Shown one piece after another: positions 52,044 to 55,815 of a stretch of DNA of 55,815 bases. The notes beneath the pieces were generated by a model. That model worked only from the letters and a program-made list of their open reading frames with translations. It made no database searches and was not told the DNA's origin. Made by a program: the position numbers and the translations under genes. This DNA is from Acidobacteriota bacterium (GTDB lineage: Bacteria; Acidobacteriota; Terriglobia; UBA7540), in contig CADDZC010000017.1 of the NCBI GenBank assembly GCA_902812365.1, positions 1-55,815 of the forward strand. The letters run 5' to 3'. The number at the start of each line of letters is the position of its first letter. The stretch's first letter is position 1.

Positions 52044-52840
52044 AGGGTCTTGAGCTTCCACTCCACCTGGGCCAAAACGCCGCCCAGAATCCTAACGTCA
52101 TAATGGGTCAGCCGAAGGTCGAGCAGCCATCGCCGCAGCTTGACCACCGTCGCCGCCCGACTCTTGGCCGGCAGATAGCCAACCTGCTCCAGCACCCTCA
52201 CCACCCGCTCGAAGACGTGATCGAGCGCCTGAAGGCTGGCGGGCTCGGAAGCGCGCACCCGCAGCCCCGGCGGACGGCGGCCCGCAAGACCTCGTCGCCC
52301 GAGCTCATAACAGCAGACGGCGACCGCTTGGCCAAGATTCATCGAGGGACAATCCGGAGCCGTGGGGATCCTCACCAAGGCGCGGCAATAGCTCATCTCT
52401 TCATTCGAGAGGCCGGTCTTTTCCGAGCCGAATAACAACGCCGCCCGCCGCGCCCCGGCGCCCATCGGGCGCCGCCCGCGCTTTGCCCGCGCCCACTCTT
52501 CCAGCCAGCCGCCGAATTCGTCCAGAGGGATCAACGGCCGCTCGAGATGGCGCCGCGCCCCGCAGGTCGTCCCGATCACCAGCGTACAGTCCGCCACGCC
52601 CTCCGCCAGGCGGTCGACAACCGGGGCTGAGCGGATGACCTCCGCCGCTCCAACCGCCGAGCGCGCTTCCCTCCAGGAAGGCTCATAGGGAGAAACCAGA
52701 AACAGCTCCCGAAATCCGAAATTGGCCATGGCCCGCGCCGCCGCGCCGATATTGAGAGGATTGCGCGGACGCACCAGCCCGATCTTCCAGCTCCAGGGAA
52801 GAGTGCCGTGGTTCGCCGACGCACGCGACCGTTCTACCAT
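52037..52840 (-). CDS. TrmJ-like SpoU-family RNA methyltransferase
   Basis: 267 residues from the ATG at 52840; the frame stays open further upstream inside the next gene but without homology. SPOUT motifs: LVRPRNPLNIGAAARAMANFGF (motif 1), ALLFGSEKTGLSNEEM (motif 2) and IPTAPDCPSMNLGQAVAVCCYEL (motif 3), which forms the SAM-binding trefoil knot. TrmJ 2'-O-methylates position 32 of tRNAs; the exact target here is inferred. The C-terminal helical extension (about 185-265) is longer than the bare catalytic domain, as in TrmJ. It ends 7 nt inside the anti-sigma gene of the opposite strand. Confidence 0.9.
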   Translation of the reverse strand: MVERSRASANHGTLPWSWKIGLVRPRNPLNIGAAARAMANFGFRELFLVSPYEPSWREARSAVGAAEVIRSAPVVDRLAEGVADCTLVIGTTCGARRHLERPLIPLDEFGGWLEEWARAKRGRRPMGAGARRAALLFGSEKTGLSNEEMSYCRALVRIPTAPDCPSMNLGQAVAVCCYELGRRGLAGRRPPGLRVRASEPASLQALDHVFERVVRVLEQVGYLPAKSRAATVVKLRRWLLDLRLTHYDVRILGGVLAQVEWKLKTLQ

Positions 52841-52899
52841 CGAGGGGCGGAGCGCTGTTTCGATAGGCGATCTGGGGCCGAGAGCCTTCTCCGCGTCTC

Positions 52900-55815
52900 C
52901 TACGTCACCGCCAGATTGACCGTCGTGCTGCGGGTCACGGTGCTGTTGGAGTGCAGCGTCCCGGTGATCGTGATCGTATAGTTGCCGGTCGGCGTTCCGG
53001 TGGTCGCCGTGCTCGCGCTGCGACAGCTGGCCAGAGCCGCGGCCAGGAGCGCCACGAAGGCCAGCGCCGCCAGGCGGGGCCAGAGCGCCTGGGGCCGGTG
53101 CGCTCCCGCCGGCCGCCTCAGCCATCTCCCGATGCCGGCCAGGCTCCACAGCCCGCCGAGCCCCGCGATCAGCAACATTCCGGCGGGGGGAAGGCCGCCC
53201 CAAGGCTCCGTCCGCCGCCCGGCTAGCCTCCCTGTCTTGGTGGTGTTGATGGTCAGGTTGACCGTCACCGGCGAGGAGCCGTTCGGCGTGACGCTCGACG
53301 ATGAAAACGCGCAACTGGCTCCGGCCGGAAGATTGCTGCAGCTTAGCTGCACCTGCTGGTTAAACCCGTTCGTCGGCGTCACCGTCACCGTGTAGGCCGC
53401 CGGCGCGCCGGCGGCGATGGTGTCGAGGGCCGGCGAGGCCGAAAGCGAGTAGTCCGAAAACAGAACGCTCAGCGTCTCGCTGGCGGTCTGGGAACCACTC
53501 GTACCATTCACCGTAAAGTTGAACGGATTGGGGCTGGAAGCCGTCAGGCCGCTCACCGACAGGGTGCTGGTCTGGCCGGCAAAAATCGACGCCGGGCTGA
53601 ACGAGCACGTTGCGCCCGCCGCGCAGGACAGAGTGATGCTGCCGGTGAAATTGGCGGGAGCGGAGGCGGAAACCGTAAACGTGGCCGAAGAGGTTCCGAT
53701 CACCACGGTCGTAGCCGTGGCCGTCGCTCCCAGAGTAAAGACCGCCACGCCGGTGCCCGAGAGGGCGACCGTTTGAGGGCTGCCCGTCGCGTTATCGCTG
53801 ATGCTGAGCGTTCCGCTGCGGGCGCCGCTGGCGGTGGGATTAAAGGTCACGCTGACGGTGCAGCTTTGCCCCACGTTCAGCAGATTCAGCATGGCGCCGC
53901 AGGTGTTAGTTTGGGAGAAATCGCCGCTCGTGCTGATGCTGGCGATGTTCAAGGTGGTGGTGCCGGTGTTGGTGATGGTGACCGTCTGAGGGGCGCTCGT
54001 CGTCCCCACAGTCTGGTTGCCGAACGCCAGACTGGTCGGCGACAGGGTCACGGCCGTGGCCGCCGTCACACCCGTGCCGGAGACGGCGATGGTATGGGGA
54101 CTGCCGGGAGCGTTGTCAGTGATGCTGATGGTGCCCGAGGCCGATCCGGCGGCGGCCGGGGTGAAGGTAATATTGATACTGCAGTTGCCGCCGCTAGCAG
54201 AAACTGTCCCTACGCAGTTATCCGTCTCCGTGAAATCGGTATTGGATGAGGTGATCTGGCTGATCGTCAGCGGCTGCGTTCCGGCGTCGATCACGGTCAC
54301 CGTTTGGGCGGCGCTGCGAACGCCCAGGGTCTGGTTCCCGAAATTGACCTTCGCGGGTGTGATGGCGATAGCCGAGTTATTGGCCGGGCTGATTTTCGCC
54401 ACAAAGGCATTGCCGGCCACACCCCCGAGGTTCCCCTGGTAGGCTCCAGCGATGGCGGGGAAGTTGGCCGAAGAGGTGCTGCCGGTGACAAAGGCATCCC
54501 CGGACGAGTCTAAAGCAACGGCTTGACCGAAGTCAGCCCCGCTTCCCCCGAGGTAGGTGGAATAGATGAGGCCGGTGCCGGTGGGGTTCAGCTCGGTGGC
54601 GAATGCGTCTGCACAAGGCGCCGCACCGCAGGAGCTGCCGCCGGTGATCCCGAGCAGCGCCTGGACGGCGTTAAGGATCGGATAGTCACCGGACTGGGTG
54701 AATCCCGCCACAAAGGCGTCTCCGGAGCCATCGACGGCGATGCTGTTGGCTTGGTCGAGCCCGCTGCCTCCCAAAAACGTGGAATAAACCATCGCCGATC
54801 CGCCCGCGCTGAGCTTGGTCACAAAGGCGTCTCCCCGCCCGCGGTTCGCCGTCTGGTAAGAACCGGAAGTCGTGGGGAAGTCGCCAGACTGGGTCGTCCC
54901 GGTGACGTAGATGGCTCCGCTACCGTCCAGGGCAATGCCAAATCCCCGATCGTCGTTGCTGCCGCCCAAGTACGTGGAGAACACCAGCGCGGAACCGGCC
55001 GGGTTCAGCTCCGCCACGAAAGCGTCCGGCGGGCCGGCGTTCGCGCCGCGCAAGGGGGTGTGGGTCGGGAAGTTGGTGGAAAAGGTATAGCCGGCCACAT
55101 AGGCGTTGCCGGCGCTATCCACCTTGATCGCTTGGCCGACGTCGGCGTCGCTCCCTCCCAGGTAAGTGGAATAGACCAGTTGGGTGCCGGAAAAATTGAC
55201 TTTGGCCACAAACGCGTCCGAGGACCCCCCGTTCGTAGCCTGAAACGGCGACCCGGCGGTGGGAAAATCCACTGACTGGGTTGAACCGGTCACGTAAGCG
55301 TTACCCATGGAATCGACAGCAATTCCCTGGCCGGCATCGCTTGCGTGTCCACCCAGATACGACGAGTAGACCAGTTTGTCGCCGGTACTGCTCAATTCGG
55401 CCACAAAAGCATCCCCGTTGCCGCCGTAAGCGGTCTGGAACGCGTTGGGCGTCGTCGGAAAGTCGGCTGAAGTCGTCGTGCCGGTCACGAAGGGGTCGGC
55501 GGAGGCGTCGGTCGCCAGCGCGGTGGCGGTATCGGCTCCGGACCCTCCGAGATAGGTCGAGAAGACGAGCGCCGTTCCCGTCGCGTTCAGCTTGGTAATA
55601 AAAGCGTCTCCGTTGCCCCCGTAAGTCTTCTGTTCAGGAGATGCCGAAGTGGGGAAATTGGTGGAGTTGGTCACACCCGCGACGATGACGTTGCCGGAGC
55701 TGTCGACGGCGATGCCGTAGGCGGCATCCCCTCCCGATCCTCCCAGGTACGTCGCGTAACTCAGCACCGGGTCGATCACCACCGGCCGGCTCCGGTCATG
55801 CTTCCCCAGCACCCA
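52900..55815 (-). CDS. SBBP-repeat beta-propeller surface protein, C-terminal part
   Basis: At least 970 residues; the N-terminus lies beyond the window. Seven SBBP repeats run first, each with the core Y-S-T-Y-L-G-G-S and a following I-A-V-D-S-S-G-N-A-(Y/F)-V-(A/T)-G. Two choice-of-anchor-D (ASPM/SPD-2/Hydin-like) Ig domains follow (VNFGNQTLG and LAFGNQTVG), then more Ig-like beta repeats. Near the end come two hydrophobic segments (GMLLIAGLGGLWSLAG and ALAFVALLAAALASC) separated by an Arg/Pro-rich loop, and a Thr-rich tail. These giant proteins are common in Acidobacteriota and are thought to be surface or matrix proteins. It lies 59 bp upstream of the TrmJ-like gene. Confidence 0.88.
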   Translation of the reverse strand, partial: WVLGKHDRSRPVVIDPVLSYATYLGGSGGDAAYGIAVDSSGNVIVAGVTNSTNFPTSASPEQKTYGGNGDAFITKLNATGTALVFSTYLGGSGADTATALATDASADPFVTGTTTSADFPTTPNAFQTAYGGNGDAFVAELSSTGDKLVYSSYLGGHASDAGQGIAVDSMGNAYVTGSTQSVDFPTAGSPFQATNGGSSDAFVAKVNFSGTQLVYSTYLGGSDADVGQAIKVDSAGNAYVAGYTFSTNFPTHTPLRGANAGPPDAFVAELNPAGSALVFSTYLGGSNDDRGFGIALDGSGAIYVTGTTQSGDFPTTSGSYQTANRGRGDAFVTKLSAGGSAMVYSTFLGGSGLDQANSIAVDGSGDAFVAGFTQSGDYPILNAVQALLGITGGSSCGAAPCADAFATELNPTGTGLIYSTYLGGSGADFGQAVALDSSGDAFVTGSTSSANFPAIAGAYQGNLGGVAGNAFVAKISPANNSAIAITPAKVNFGNQTLGVRSAAQTVTVIDAGTQPLTISQITSSNTDFTETDNCVGTVSASGGNCSINITFTPAAAGSASGTISITDNAPGSPHTIAVSGTGVTAATAVTLSPTSLAFGNQTVGTTSAPQTVTITNTGTTTLNIASISTSGDFSQTNTCGAMLNLLNVGQSCTVSVTFNPTASGARSGTLSISDNATGSPQTVALSGTGVAVFTLGATATATTVVIGTSSATFTVSASAPANFTGSITLSCAAGATCSFSPASIFAGQTSTLSVSGLTASSPNPFNFTVNGTSGSQTASETLSVLFSDYSLSASPALDTIAAGAPAAYTVTVTPTNGFNQQVQLSCSNLPAGASCAFSSSSVTPNGSSPVTVNLTINTTKTGRLAGRRTEPWGGLPPAGMLLIAGLGGLWSLAGIGRWLRRPAGAHRPQALWPRLAALAFVALLAAALASCRSASTATTGTPTGNYTITITGTLHSNSTVTRSTTVNLAVT

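Noticed and set aside
52841-53314. N-terminal extension of the TrmJ-like gene
   Set aside because: The extension overlaps the SBBP protein in another frame and is low-complexity; the SPOUT domain begins right after the ATG at 52840.
1-55815. CRISPR arrays, tRNA/rRNA genes, prophage or insertion sequences
   Set aside because: I saw no regularly spaced repeats, no cloverleaf with a TTCGA arm in the intergenic gaps, and no transposase or integrase motifs.

Overview
The window is a 55.8 kb piece of a GC-rich Gram-negative chromosome. Its content points to an Acidobacteriota member, perhaps close to the Solibacter/Bryobacter lineage: an Oar-like TonB receptor with a carboxypeptidase-regulatory N-terminus, a giant SBBP-repeat/anchor-D surface protein, Tat-exported Gfo/Idh/MocA proteins, an ECF sigma factor with a tiny HxxxxCxxC anti-sigma protein, and a Kdp operon with a stand-alone Usp-like gene. 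The lineage is inferred from gene content, not from a marker tree. I see no tRNA, rRNA, CRISPR array or insertion sequence.

Layout. 1-4.7 kb (minus): a Tol-Pal envelope operon, tolQ-tolR-(tolA/tonB-like)-tolB-pal, preceded by a frameshifted M48 peptidase gene. 4.9-6.9 kb (plus): recN with two in-frame low-complexity insertions. 7.3-11.3 kb (plus): an overlapping operon of an active M16 peptidase, an inactive M16 partner and a CPBP membrane protease. The Shine-Dalgarno of its first gene lies inside an inverted repeat. 11.3-17.1 kb (minus): a radical SAM protein, a TonB-dependent receptor and a class I methyltransferase.

17.1-29.6 kb (plus): a 1 kb divergent intergenic region, then a type VI secretion operon tssB-tssC-hcp-tagJ-tssA-tssE-tssF-tssG-clpV. 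It encodes tube, sheath, part of the baseplate and the recycling ATPase. The membrane complex (TssJLM), TssK and VgrG/PAAR are absent from the window. 29.9-37.4 kb (plus): the potassium-uptake region, with a KdpD-type kinase lacking the usual N-terminal sensor half, kdpE, a Usp-like gene, two 27-residue membrane peptides (the second is KdpF), then kdpA-kdpB-kdpC. A sequence close to the E. coli KdpE operator lies between kdpE and the structural genes.

37.8-40.5 kb (plus): a hotdog thioesterase, a RidA-family protein and glutamyl-tRNA synthetase. 40.5-47.9 kb (minus): the envelope/isoprenoid operon uppS-cdsA-dxr-rseP-ispG, followed by an uncharacterised protein with a PD-(D/E)XK-like motif. 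48.1-51.0 kb (plus): two tandem Gfo/Idh/MocA paralogues. Three stacked hairpins follow, then an ECF sigma/anti-sigma pair. 52.0-55.8 kb (minus): a TrmJ-like RNA methyltransferase and the C-terminal part of a large SBBP-repeat surface protein that runs off the window.

Most genes are ordinary. The points that deserve a second look are the half-complete T6SS locus, the rearranged Kdp system with split sensor parts and micro-ORFs, the SD-sequestering hairpin ahead of the M16 operon, the palindrome-containing insertions in recN, the M48 frameshift and the nuclease-motif orphan.
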